The translations under genes and the position numbers were made by a program. This document shows positions 29,801-40,418 of a stretch of 64,000 nt of DNA, piece by piece. The stretch is from positions 1 to 64,000 of the forward strand of contig JAPEVF010000142.1 in the NCBI GenBank assembly GCA_029747585.1, written 5' to 3'. The stretch comes from Pleurotus djamor (lineage: Eukaryota > Basidiomycota > Agaricomycetes > Agaricales > Pleurotaceae). The notes beneath the pieces were generated by a model that worked only from the letters and a program-made list of their open reading frames with translations, was not told where the DNA came from and did not search any database. Numbering within the stretch: position 1 is the stretch's first letter; each line of letters starts with the position of its first letter.

Positions 29801-31113
29801 ATGCCGCCGCTACATGATGAATATGTCCGAAATTATGCTCTCTTCATGGCTATACGGAATCTCCTTTCCTCCTCCCCCAATGACTACAACAGCCTTGTAC
29901 AACAGCTGCAACTTGACGCGGAAATACTTAACTCCTTGCGCAATGTTCGATACCTACGAGGACGTAACCCAGTCCTAAAAGTGGGGAATCTTTCTCTGGT
30001 CTGGGAATATGCAAAGGATAGCCAGAACTACCACCGATTTGTCCAGATGATGCGCGTTTCTCCCGAAGTCTTCGACGTTCTCCATGTCTTGATCCGAGAT
30101 CATCCTGTCTTTCAAAGTAATTCAAATGTACCACAAGCTCCTGTGGAAGATCAGCTGGTGGTCACACTGTATCGATTAGGTCGATTTGGCAATGGGGCAA
30201 GCATCAAAGATATTGCACGGCAGGCTGGGATCTCCGAAGGAAGCGTATTGAACTATACCAAGCGCTGTTTTACTGCAATCAAAGCGCTTCAGTCCCTCTT
30301 TATTCGCAGGCTCACAGATGAAGAGAAGGAGCTTGAGAAGGAATGGGTAGAGCAGCAAATTGGTATGACTGGTAGTCACTGGAGAGATGGATGGCTGATG
30401 TATGATGGTACGATTGTCGTCCTCTACGCGGAGCCTGGGTTAGATGGAAGTGCATATTATACGCGCAAAGGGAACTATGGTCTGAACGTTCAGGTGAGTC
30501 AAAATTTCTACAAGTCCACACAATTACTGATCAACCGTAGATTGGAAACGCACCCACAAATCTACGAATCATTGATGTTTCGTATGGGATGACTGGATCT
30601 GCACATGATTCGGCTGCTTTTGCTCACACCGCCGCTGCAAAATACCCTGATTGGCTATTTGATGGTGAGGAATTTGCGTGGACCGACTCCGCCTATTCTG
30701 TCAACCTCCGCACAATCCCTGTTCATAAAGAGCCAGCGTCATTTCAACCGAATAACGCACTCTTTGACTCTTATGTTTCTCGTATTCGTGTCCGCTCAGA
30801 GCACTGTATGGGTGCTCTCAAAGCACGCTTTCAATGTCTTCGGGGATTGCGTGTACGCATCAACAACAACGCTGACCATGTTGAAGCTGGTGATTGGATT
30901 GCAGTCTGCTGCATCATCCACAACCTTATCATTGACGTTGAGGGTTTGGACAAAACAGGAGCTTTTCTTGGACGCCATGGAGCACGAGAAGAGGTAGAGG
31001 ATACAGGGGAATTTCATCAGGTTGCATCAGACGAGCCAGGCAATGATAATAGCAAACGCCAACAACTGATTAATGAGCTTGTTGCCTTTAAAGCATCACA
31101 ACAAGCAAGCTAA
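29801..31113 (+). CDS. PIF/Harbinger DDE transposase
   Basis: Two exons joined over the intron at about 30494-30540 (GLNVQ to IGNAPTNL). The N-terminal third has a helix-turn-helix-like block SIKDIARQAGISEGSVLNY. The catalytic DDE superfamily (DDE_Tnp_4) residues are in place: first Asp in MYDGTIV, second Asp in GSAHDSAAF, Glu in RSEHCMGALKARF, with CCIIHNL after it. The product is about 420 aa and shows no internal stop, so the copy could be active. The start is the ATG at 29801, about 100 bp inside the left repeat. Confidence 0.9.
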
Positions 31114-31148
31114 ACGGTGGTATATATTCAATCTAGCAAAATAGATAC

Positions 31149-32556
31149 TTAAAGAGAGTAATTATCCTCATCCTGATCAACCTTGGCCAGCAGTATGGTT
31201 GCTTCATCCTTTGAAATAAGTTCACGATCCAAGCGGGACATAATCTGGTCCCTACGCTTAGTAAAAATCTCCATGGCCTGCAGATTTATACGCTTAGACT
31301 CCAAGGTACGCTGGCTTTCCATATGTGTTCTAACCAAACTTATAAGTACAGAAAGTGGTGCGAAAAGAGAGGCGTACCGGGAAAGTTCCAAGAGTGATTC
31401 CTCGAAGGGAACTCTACGAGGACGAGACTGGACTTGAGACTTGGCCTGTAGAACAGCTTTCTGACCAGCAGGAACAGCTGTTGGTGCCTGCGAAGAAGGC
31501 GCTCTAGGAGTAGTCAATACCGGGACATTTTCCTACTTGAGATTAGAAAACCAAAAATTGAAACAGCATGAAAGTACAAACCTTTTCCCCCAAACCAGGT
31601 GACGGCGGCCCAAGAGGTGCCAAACCTACATCAGGATTGTCGTCATTGAAGGGAGAGGCTGCACGAGGGGTAGATGGCCAGTCAAGTGGAGTCGAGGGGC
31701 GAGCATATTCATGAAGCTCAGGATCAGCGGAAGGGGGCGGCTGATTGACCCGCTGAAAAAAAAACGGTTTCGGGGCCACCAGGCCCCAGTCCTGTGGTCA
31801 CAGCAGGCGGTACAACATTTGGGCGGGTAGCAAGAAGTGCGTGAAGACGGGGAAAGAAGGGGAAAGCCTTGACAATCTCCGCTGAACAAAGTAAGACAAA
31901 GCTTGTTACAACATTTGGAAGAATAGACTTACCCCATAGATTCTTCCCTTCAGTTGGTGTATCGTTTGTTGGCCCGTCGGGGGGGATATAGAACTGAAGA
32001 TGGGTCTGGAGTGGTTCCTGGGTCTGGGAAGACTCGTCATCCTCTCCAATTCCCCCACCAGTGACGCGAAGCTTGCTGGCATGTTCCTTGTACTTGTTGA
32101 GAAGCCTGGGAGAGGAACAAGAGATGAGAACTTGAATGAAAAAGGGAAATCCAAAAAGCACGCACCAGGTAACCTTTCCTTTGATGCGCTCGCCAATGAC
32201 AGTCGCGCTAATGGCATATAGCTCCGGAACGAGTTCCTTCCCCATTCGGCGGCAGGCGTGAATCTTGCCTTCGCCGTCGATGCGCTAAGAAAGCAGGCAT
32301 GAGAGATCAAAAGCGGCCAAAAGAAGAATCATGAGAAACTTACCTCCTTTGACCGTTTTCCCACTACCACCCGGAAGTTCTCAGGTTTTTCGACGAGAGT
32401 AACGAGAGCCCAGATAAGGGCATCGTTATCGTTGGTCCATGGAATTTGAGGGACAACGATGGCTGCCTTTGCCGGCTTCTTGGAAGGTGGGGGTGAAATT
32501 GCTGTATCTTGTGTATTCTCAGCAGCGGATGCGGTGTTTTTGCGTTTTCGACCCAT
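31149..32556 (-). CDS. Myb/SANT-like accessory protein of the Harbinger element
   Basis: It begins MGRKRKNTASAAEN. A Myb/SANT-like domain spans the first introns: IPWTNDNDALIWALVTLVE, PENFRVVVGKRSKE, then KIHACRRMGKELVPELYAI and ATVIGERIKGKV. Several short exons follow (NKYKEHASKLRVTGGG, FPFFPRLHALLATRPNV). The last exon (MTTPRAPSSQAP region to DQDEDNYSL) holds a helical block RRDQIMSRLDRELISKDEATILL. Harbinger transposons normally encode such a DNA-binding partner that carries the transposase to the element ends. Convergent with the transposase gene, with stops about 35 bp apart. Confidence 0.75.
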
Positions 32557-32689
32557 TTAGGTGTTTTATAATGATTATAGATGGTATAGAATGTGTAAGG
32601 ACAGTGGGGGATGGTAGAAATAGGACGCGACGGCAATGGCGACGCGAAAGAGAGACTAGCGCTATGGATGTCACATACGGTCACAAATA

Positions 32690-32744
32690 TCCGAACTGGG
32701 CGGCTACGCCATCTCCGCCAACTCCGGCAACTTTGAACTGGACT
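32690..32744 (-). repeat. Right TIR of nested Harbinger
   Basis: Inverted partner of 29643-29697. It is followed by target duplication ACC at 32745-32747. Confidence 0.95.
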
Positions 32745-32841
32745 ACCACCTTGTTTTCGTTCTTCAAACCCATAATCAGGACCACATCGTCAATNAAAAA
32801 AACGTTCGCGTGGTGATCCTAGTGACTCAGACTCCTCAAAT

Positions 32842-35800
32842 ATGTCTGTCAAACCCTTCAAGAAAATCTCGCGCATACTTGCACCAACAGTGAGAGACTC
32901 GAGCCCACCTGCCACTACTGAGACCCACGATGCCTCCGACAACCCCCCCGACTCTCTATCGTATTCCAAATGGATGAAGAGAGTAAAGAAGGACGATCCA
33001 GATGCCATCTTTGATGAACAGGATCATTGTGTGGTCACCCACTCTGCCTGCACGACGAGGCTTAAAATGCAGAGTCCATGTAATCTTGCTCGGTGGAAGA
33101 CACATCTTAAACATTGTCCAGCCACTGCCTCTACCAACCTTGACGCCGTAAAGTGGGAGCGCTTCCGTACGACACTCATTGAGAACGATCCGGATGTTCA
33201 AACCTTTCCAGGCAATCCTCGTAAGGTGCGACATTCTGTTTGCGGTTCTGATGTCACGATGAAGTCACTGTATGATGCGGCGCGTTGGAACGAGCACCTC
33301 AAAAAATGTGCCAAGAACACCAAATTGAAACCCACGGCTCGCACCCACACTCTGTTCAGCATGCTCAAGAAGAAGACGGAGACCCCCACATCCCAGTCCC
33401 AGACTTGTAACTTAAAGCAGGCTGCTCGGGATAAGTCTGCGGCAGCTAGTATGCCTTGTCCCGGACTTACTGAAGCAGACTCGGAACGTATACCCATCTA
33501 TCTCAATCGTACGGCTGCCCCGGGTGGCGGCGCGCGCTCAGTTACCGCCATTGCAAAGGAAATGTTCGATAAGCTGTTTTCGAAGCTGAGTGAGAAAAGG
33601 AAGAAAGCAGTCATCACAAAACAACAGAACGAACACCAATGGCGTAACGATCATCAAAATGAACGTGTTATATCCACTCAATGCAAGCATAACGTCGCCG
33701 CAAGTGGGTCTGAGCCCGAACGCCTCTTGCCTTGTTCCGCCTGTCGTCAACTATTATCCAAGAAAGTATTCAAGACAGCAATCCATGTACCCATGCCTCG
33801 AGATGAAGACTTCAAGTACCTCAACCTCCGATATCGACCAAAAATTCTAGGCGAAATTTATGCGCGGTCAATTGGCTTGAAGGAGATTATCATGTCTTCG
33901 GTGCGTTTCCACAGAAAATGTAGTCTGATCAATGCCCTAAATGCCCGAACTCTAGGATCCCATCAATACACCTTGTATTCGCTTTGCCCAGGGTGTCCTT
34001 GCCGGAAAATACACAGACTTCTCGGTTTTTACTGGGTTGGTAGAGGCCATGGTGATGAAGGTGGACCGAATTGAACGGGGAGTTGGGCTTCAGAACTTCG
34101 CATATGCGCCGGCATGGGATGAGTTTTGCCACATCATCAAGATTCATAGCCCAAAGGCATATCAAGCTATGCGCCAGCAATTGGCGGCTCGGAGCACTGA
34201 TAGCTTCAGGTAATTCAATCCCGCCATCACACGCTCAACATCTAGTAACCCAAAACTCTACACTTAGAAAGAAAGAGGCACGACAACCCCGATTCCCCAT
34301 GACTATATGCGACCGAACATTTGATCGACTCAAGAAACAACTAGCAGCTTTAGAATATAACGGCCCAGTCAGTCTAAGCTGCGATGATTCAAAACTGCTT
34401 CCATCGCTCCGTTTATATTTTGACGGTGAAAAGCGCTGTCATTTTCTTGTTGGCGATGTTTCCGGACCGATCCAAGTTGCTGATCCCGATGATGTGCAAA
34501 AAGCGATGGACGACGCCGTTGTTAACAAGGCTGAGAAGGTGCGCACCGTTGATCATGTCTCTCTTTCTCTTGGTTAATATTCACCTTTTGGTCTAGTTAC
34601 GTCTGTGGTGTGTATCTATACCTCTTCCTAAAGTCACCCCCATTATACTGGCGTGCGTTGGGATACCAAACAACCTGAAAACCGATGAGCTCTACTTGTA
34701 CCACAAGCAAGTCATAAATGGTCTCATTGATAGCGGCGTCAATGTAGTTTCTTACGCATGTGACGGCACAGAGGTGGAACGGTCCGTCCAGCACCAGTTT
34801 GTTGAGGAGTGTCGATCTCAACGTAATGGTGTCGCCGAATACAAAATCGGGGGTGGTGGCTCAGGCGTGCCACCCAAAACTATCACTGTTCCTATATTTC
34901 GCGGCCACCCGATCGTCATGATACAGGACGCCAAACATGCTCTCAAAACCTTTCGAAACAACCTCTTCAGTGGAGCGCGCATGCTCACCCTTGGAAATTA
35001 TTTTGCTGCCTACCGTTTTATCTACGAAATTGCCTTTGCCCCGGGATCCCCACTCTATAACCGCGATGTCGTGAAGCTTGATCGTCAGGATGATAATGCG
35101 GCCGCACGGTTATTCTCTGCTGCCACCCTTGCATTCATCGCTCAGAACTATCCAGACTACATTGGTGTTATTGTGTACCTCTTTGTCTTCGGCGAACTTG
35201 TTGACGCTTATCAAAACCGATCAATACCACACCTCGAACGAATGAAGATGGCGCTCCGAGCACATTATTTCATTCGGCTATGGAAAATTTATCTCACCGA
35301 AACAAAGCTCAAGTATGCCCTACACCTGATATCTCGCGAGGCGCTCGATATTGCTGGTCTCATTGTGGATGGCATACTTGGACTTATCTTCGCCTATCGT
35401 GATCATGTAGGGGCCGGAATCCACCCTCTTCTCCCTTGGCTACATTCGACGGAGGCGTGCGAGCATACGTTTGGCGAGGCAAGAGCAATTGTCAAGGATT
35501 TCACTTTCTTGGATTTCGTTTACATGGTCCCAAAACTTGGTGTCAAAATGCGTCAGGCTGTCATGAATGCAAAAGTCTCCGGTGAGAAAGCAACTGCGAG
35601 CGGCTATTGTCACACTTACTTCGACTCCGAAACATCTCATATCGGCACACTTTCCCTCTTCCCATCCGACGAGTGTATTCGGCAAGCTGCAGAAGTCGCT
35701 TCTCAAGATGCCGACATGTTATTTAGTATCCTCGGTGTTCGTCCATCTCAACTTCACGGCCTGTGCAAGGACTCCCAGACCGGTCCAGTTGAAGCACCGA

Positions 35801-37177
35801 TTCTCCCCAGTATTGGGAGTTGGTATGATGATGCCGGTGAAGAAGCCGACTCAGATGGCTCAGACGATGAAGATGGAGATCTACGAGTTGGCATGAAGGA
35901 GTTACAGGACCTTTTAGAAGCTGATGAAGCCGATAGCCCAACCTCTCGCAGTCGAAAAACGGATGACCAAATCATGTCGCTTGTCTGTTCAAACATCGCA
36001 CTCAGTGTTAATGACTTTATCTCTGTGTAAGCATCCCCACGGGTTCCATCATCTATCCGTCAACTTTGAAGTCTCGCTGATCCAAATGAATTATAATAGA
36101 CAATCTATGCCTGCGCCTGATGAAGACACGCTTGAATCGATCGTCGGGGAAGAATTCGCTCAAATCCAATCAATCTACAACCTTCCCATGGCTTCAATCT
36201 CACCAGAGCTCTCAAAGCCCCTTGGACAAGGACCTCGGGCTCTATCAGCCGGGTTTGAGGACCTCATCTCTTATCGCCGTCGTCATCAAACTCAACACGC
36301 ACTGAAAGCAACCCGTGTGCGCCCTTATGCATCCACTTCCCCATCCTCAATATTATCTCCGTCACACCAATTGGTAAGGGAGTGTTATAAGCTTATGAAG
36401 GAGGAACAGGCTCGCGGGGCAACTAGCGGGCTTGCCCGTTCACTTCGAATTGAAGGAGCCAGTGCCGAAACGGCGTCGACCAGTGGCAATGCCGCAAATG
36501 CCGCCTTAGCTGCCTCAGCTATCACTCGCAAGGTATGCTACGACTTCGGACCGTAAATAACGAAACTGAAACCCTTCCCTTCCTAGAACATGACTCAAAG
36601 ATGTGGGCTATACACAAAAGTTGGCCTCGTCAACCCACTCTTGCGCACCGTCAAGACTGCGCGTATTTCCGCTTCTCACCCGCTTAAACTTGGAGATTTC
36701 GGGTTCGTCTATGTTGAAGACCACGGCAAGGTTATGCTTGGGCAAGGTGTGTCTATGAGTCAATCTTCGGGAACAACTCCGATGATAACTGTGTCCTCTT
36801 TAGTTGTGGTGATGTACATCAAAGGTGGCGGGAAACACGGTCGACATGCGTCCCACACAGAAGCAAGCGAGGTCGCTGGGGTCTCACGGTTGGGTTTTCG
36901 CGTTTACGAGCATTTCGCCGGACAGCACTTCAGCACCATAACCGACATCACTTCGCGCTTCCTAACCCAACATTATCTATTTCTCCCATCACTCACCTTT
37001 CTCTGTCGGCTCACCAACCCACCTCAAGAGGCGCAGACACATGGTAGAGTGGAGATCTCGGCGGAAGATTGGGAGGTCTACCAGGAACTGCACGCGTCCG
37101 AAGCAAAATTGAGAAAGGTAATGGAATTGTCAAGGAAAAGGAAAAACAATGCGTGTACAGGCGAGGATGATGATTAA
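32842..37177 (+). CDS. Large BED-finger DDE transposase, P-element/THAP9-like layout
   Basis: It starts MSVKPFKKISRILAP and spans about seven exons, about 1300 aa. The N-terminus has two similar zinc-binding units, each a Trp/Phe-rich strand with a Cys and a terminal H-x-x-x-C (ARWKTHLKHC and ARWNEHLKKC), like degenerate BED fingers. A middle block is CSACRQLLSKKVFKTAI. The catalytic candidates are Asp in SLSCDDSKLLPSLR, Asp in VSYACDGTEVERS, then QDAKHALKTFRNNLFSG and Glu in STEACEHTFGEAR. The order D, D, HALK-RNN, E with large insertion recalls P-element and THAP9 transposases; that is an inference. A C-terminal region (KLGDFGFVYVEDHGKVMLG) is unassigned. No internal stop was seen. Confidence 0.7.
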
Positions 37178-37259
37178 CTACCTAGCCCGAGGCATTTTGT
37201 GCCGTTTGAAGGCCTCAATCGCTGAAATGGACATTTTTTATACTATCTAGAGGCCTGAG

Positions 37260-37435
37260 GCGCGAAATCAGACANTTTTTGGTGTTATTAGAGGCCTGAT
37301 CCGCGAAATCAGACATTTTTGGAGGCCCGAAGGGCCTCCTCCGAAAATCAGACATTTCCCCTCAATCTGGCGGCAGGCCTACACAAAAACAGACATTTTG
37401 GCCGAAATGCCTTCAGACAAATTCTGGGATCTGAC
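37260..37435 (+). repeat. Right subterminal TCAGACA repeats
   Basis: TCAGACA copies start at 37268, 37309, 37348 and 37413, with a variant ACAGACATTTT at 37389. They point the same way as the left set, not mirrored. An extra N at 37275 interrupts one copy. Confidence 0.8.
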
Positions 37436-37452
37436 ATCAGGCATTTTCTACC

Positions 37453-37468
37453 ATTGTCCGGGGTCCTG
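37453..37468 (-). repeat. Right terminal inverted repeat of large transposon
   Basis: ATTGTCCGGGGTCCTG, complement of 27612-27627. It is followed by target duplication ACCGAG. Confidence 0.92.
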
Positions 37469-37574
37469 ACCGAGCCTCCCTGGCCATTGAAGGAACGAAT
37501 TGATAACCTCGTGGCCATAACGTCATCGTTCCAGCTATATAGGCGCCGGTGAGCCTCGTCGCGTCCGCGCCCTG

Positions 37575-39825
37575 ATGAATGTCTTGATACGCTCAGCAAC
37601 TCGTCGCTCCTTCTTCACCCGCATCCCCCTCCATCGTTCAGGACACATACGCTTCAAAAGGGCCGCACTATGGCTTGTCCCTGCTGCAGGCGGACTCGCC
37701 CTGTTTATCTCTTCCAGGCCATCCAAGCCCCAGGATGTCTTTGCATCCCCTGCCATGCTTCCGTGTCGAGAAAACATCGTCCCAACCATCCTCTCGCCCG
37801 CAGAACCAGATAAGCACGTCGCACGCAGGCTGCTCGACCTCCTGAGGTCCTACATCTTGGAACCAGTCTTGACCGCAAAACGCTTCATCTACCTCTTCTT
37901 CCTATTCGCACCTGTCATCATTGCAAGCCCAATGCTGCTCGTAGGGAAGCCAAGGAAGCGGCTCCATGGCGACCGGTGGGGGGCTGTCTGGTGGTATGGC
38001 TTTCTCGTCCGCAGAATGGAAGCAGCCGGGCCCACCTTTATCAAACTCGCTCAGTGGGCCGGCTCTCGAACAGACTTGTTCCCTTCTCTTCTCTGCATTC
38101 GCCTCGGAACCCTCCACTCCCAAGCGAAGCCTCACGATCTCCAATATACCAAACAGGTCATCGAAACTGTCTTTCAAAGACCCTTTGATGACGTCTTTGA
38201 AGAGTTTGACGCAACCCCGATTGGTACAGGTGCAATCGCCCAGGTTAGTATCCCTCAACTTTAATCTGCTTTTCTGATCGATGTATCAACTTTACTAGGT
38301 ATATCGAGCTACGCTGAAGAAAGACCTCATTCCACCATCGTATCTTGGTCCACGCCGCCAACGCCGCAGCAAGAATCCAGCCGCTGCGGCTATTGCACCC
38401 GCCATTCTCCATGATCTTCCTCCGTCGGTACCCACGGCTGCTGTCGCGATTAAAGTCCTTCATCCCAAAGTCGAAAAGACCATAGCAAGGGACTTGCGCA
38501 TCATGTCCTTCTTTGCACATTTCATCACTCTATTCCCCGGGATGCAGTGGTTATCTCTGCCGGAAGAAGTGGAAGTTTTTGGCGCGATGATGTTTCAGCA
38601 ACTGGATCTAAGACATGAAGCAGAGAACTTGGTTGCCTTTGAAAACCATTTCGCCCCGCGCAAGGTGCCTATTGGTTTTCCTAGACCATTACAAGTCTGG
38701 TCTACGAAAGAGTTGCTTGTAGAAGAGTTCGAGAATGCCCTCCCCCTCGAAGTCTTTCTGAAGAACGGCGGCGGTCCATTCAACGAGCAGATTGCAACCG
38801 TCGGCTTGGACGCTTTCCTAGTACGTATCATATACCCACCCAACTCAAAGTTACTTTGCTCACAACAAATTTTTAGAATATGCTTCTCCTAGATAACTTT
38901 GTTCACTCCGACCTCCACCCAGGGAACATCCTTATCAAGTTCTCGAAGCCTCCCTCTACACAAGCTCTCCTAAAGAACCTCGTATCCTCCATCTTCAACT
39001 CCAACAAACCCCCAGTTCCTATCGATCCATCGGCATCCCCAGAACCCATCCCGGCCAATCCCAATCCGACATCAGACCTCTCTGACTCCGACGAAATAGT
39101 ATCAAAGTTACGATCAGTGATTTCCTCCCCGCCCGAATGGAGGAAAGAGCTCGAATCCGTGTACGAAAACGGATACATCCCCGAGATCGTGTTCATCGAT
39201 GCGGGTCTTGTTACGACATTGGACGCGAAAAATCGAACGAATTTTCTGGATTTGTTTCGTGCGATAGCCGAGTTTGACGGGTACCGCGCCGGGCATCTTA
39301 TGGTTCAACGCTGTCGTACGCCGGAGTTGGCTATTGATACGGAGACGTTTGCGTTGAAGATGCAGCACGTTGTTCTTTCTGTGAAGCGGAAAACGTTTTC
39401 GTTGGGGAAGATCAAGATTTCTGATATTCTGAGGGATGTGTTGAAGGCGGTGAGGGAGCATCATGTTAAGATGGAGGGGGATTTTGTGAATACGGTTATT
39501 TCGATATTGTTGCTTGAGGGGATTGGGAGGCAGTTGGATCCGGAGTTGGATTTGTTTAAGAGTGCGTTGCCGATGTTGAGGCGGCTGGGAGGCCAGATGG
39601 CGATGAGTGATGCGGGGAAGAGTGCGAAGGATCTTCCGAAGAGTGATTTGGGGGCGTTTTTGAAGGTGTGGGTTTGGCTGGAGGCGAGGGAGTTTATTTC
39701 GGCTTCGATTGTGAATGCGGATGAGATGATAAAATATGATTGGTGAGTCCCTTTCTTCATCTGAATCGATGTGCAGGCTTTTGATGAAGTTATTTTGTCA
39801 TTGTAGGTTGGCTCCGAACTTCTGA
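37575..39825 (+). CDS. UbiB/ABC1 family atypical kinase, ADCK2-like, mitochondrial
   Basis: Member of the UbiB protein-kinase-like family that supports coenzyme Q and mitochondrial lipid handling. Four coding exons; the last adds only a few residues ending LAPNF. The N-terminus (MNVLIRSATRRSFFTRIPLHR) is a basic mitochondrial presequence, followed by hydrophobic segments. Family motifs: FIKLAQWAGSRTDLFP (the KxGQ segment, with Ala replacing Gly), the Ala-rich nucleotide loop GTGAIAQVYRA, AVAIKVLHP, catalytic HSDLHPGNILIK and metal-binding FIDAGLV. A long insert between HPGN and DAG is typical of the ADCK2 branch (yeast Cqd1). The start lies only 100 bp from the transposon target duplication. 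Confidence 0.88.
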
Positions 39826-40418
39826 GAGCACCATCAAGTATGCCTGGACACGGTGTACCGCTCGACTGGCCTCGTATACGCTACGTCTCGATTTCCACAA
39901 CCAAACCTGCAGCATAATCGGTTCTAGAGTAGACACGGACATATTCATAGATTAGTAGACTATGTATGTATCAACGCAAATAATGAACGACTCCCTTCTC
40001 TGGCCTCTTCTGGGATCTGAAGCGAAAGTCCAAGCACAGTCTCATCTACCTGCAGCTGGTCGTCGTTGGGCATGTCACGGTCACGAGACTGTGATCATTC
40101 GTGCTGCGTACTGCGACGTGTAGCTTGGTAAATACAAGCTATTACATATGTAATGTACGCGACGCGGCGATTGCGTTCGCGGCACCCTCACCAAATTCGG
40201 ATGGACTTTATGGGGAGTACTTGGTTATCTTGCGATCGAAGAGTCAAATTAAATGAAGAGAGCAAAGGGGAGAAACTAGGAAAGGGTAGATACATAAGCA
40301 GATAATAAGACAGAGGAAAGTAAAGCACATGAGAGACACAACATCAGAAATTGGTCAACCCGTCGCAGAGCCGGATGCAGATGAGCTTTTGGAGCTCCAA
40401 ACCCATTATATGTTGGCA
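39826..40418. other. Intergenic, no gene seen
   Basis: It separates the 3' ends of the kinase and F-box-like genes, which converge. It contains one copy of a palindromic repeat (40068-40103) and otherwise nothing recognised. Confidence 0.5.
40068..40103. repeat. Palindromic repeat, copy 1
   Basis: The sequence around TCACGGTC-ACGA-GACTGTGA shares an about 36 bp frame with 42088-42125, in the same orientation. One arm carries a mismatch. It lies downstream of the F-box-like gene. Confidence 0.75.

Larger units (their letters stand above)
29643..32744. mobile_element. Nested PIF/Harbinger element, 3102 bp
   Basis: Bounded by 55 bp inverted repeats with a single mismatch. ACC on both sides (29640-29642 and 32745-32747) gives a 3 bp target duplication, the size typical of PIF/Harbinger. 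Inside are the two genes expected of the group, convergent: a DDE transposase on + and a Myb/SANT-like protein on -. It landed inside the protease gene of the outer element. Confidence 0.92.
27612..37468. mobile_element. 9.86 kb cut-and-paste DNA transposon with nested element
   Basis: Ends are perfect 16 bp inverted repeats, CAGGACCCCGGACAAT at 27612-27627 and its complement at 37453-37468; weaker similarity continues inward. Both ends are flanked by ACCGAG (27606-27611 and 37469-37474), a 6 bp target duplication. The cargo is a C48-type protease gene and a large DDE transposase gene, both on the + strand; a Harbinger element has landed between them. Without the 3.1 kb insertion the element is about 6.75 kb. 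A superfamily cannot be fixed from sequence alone: the transposase layout recalls P elements, whose usual duplication is 8 bp. Confidence 0.9.

Noticed and set aside
27612..37468. CACTA/EnSpm or KDZ element
   Set aside because: The ends do not start with CACTA, the target duplication is 6 bp rather than 2-4 or 8, and the transposase blocks do not match those groups by eye. KDZ is not fully excluded without a profile search.
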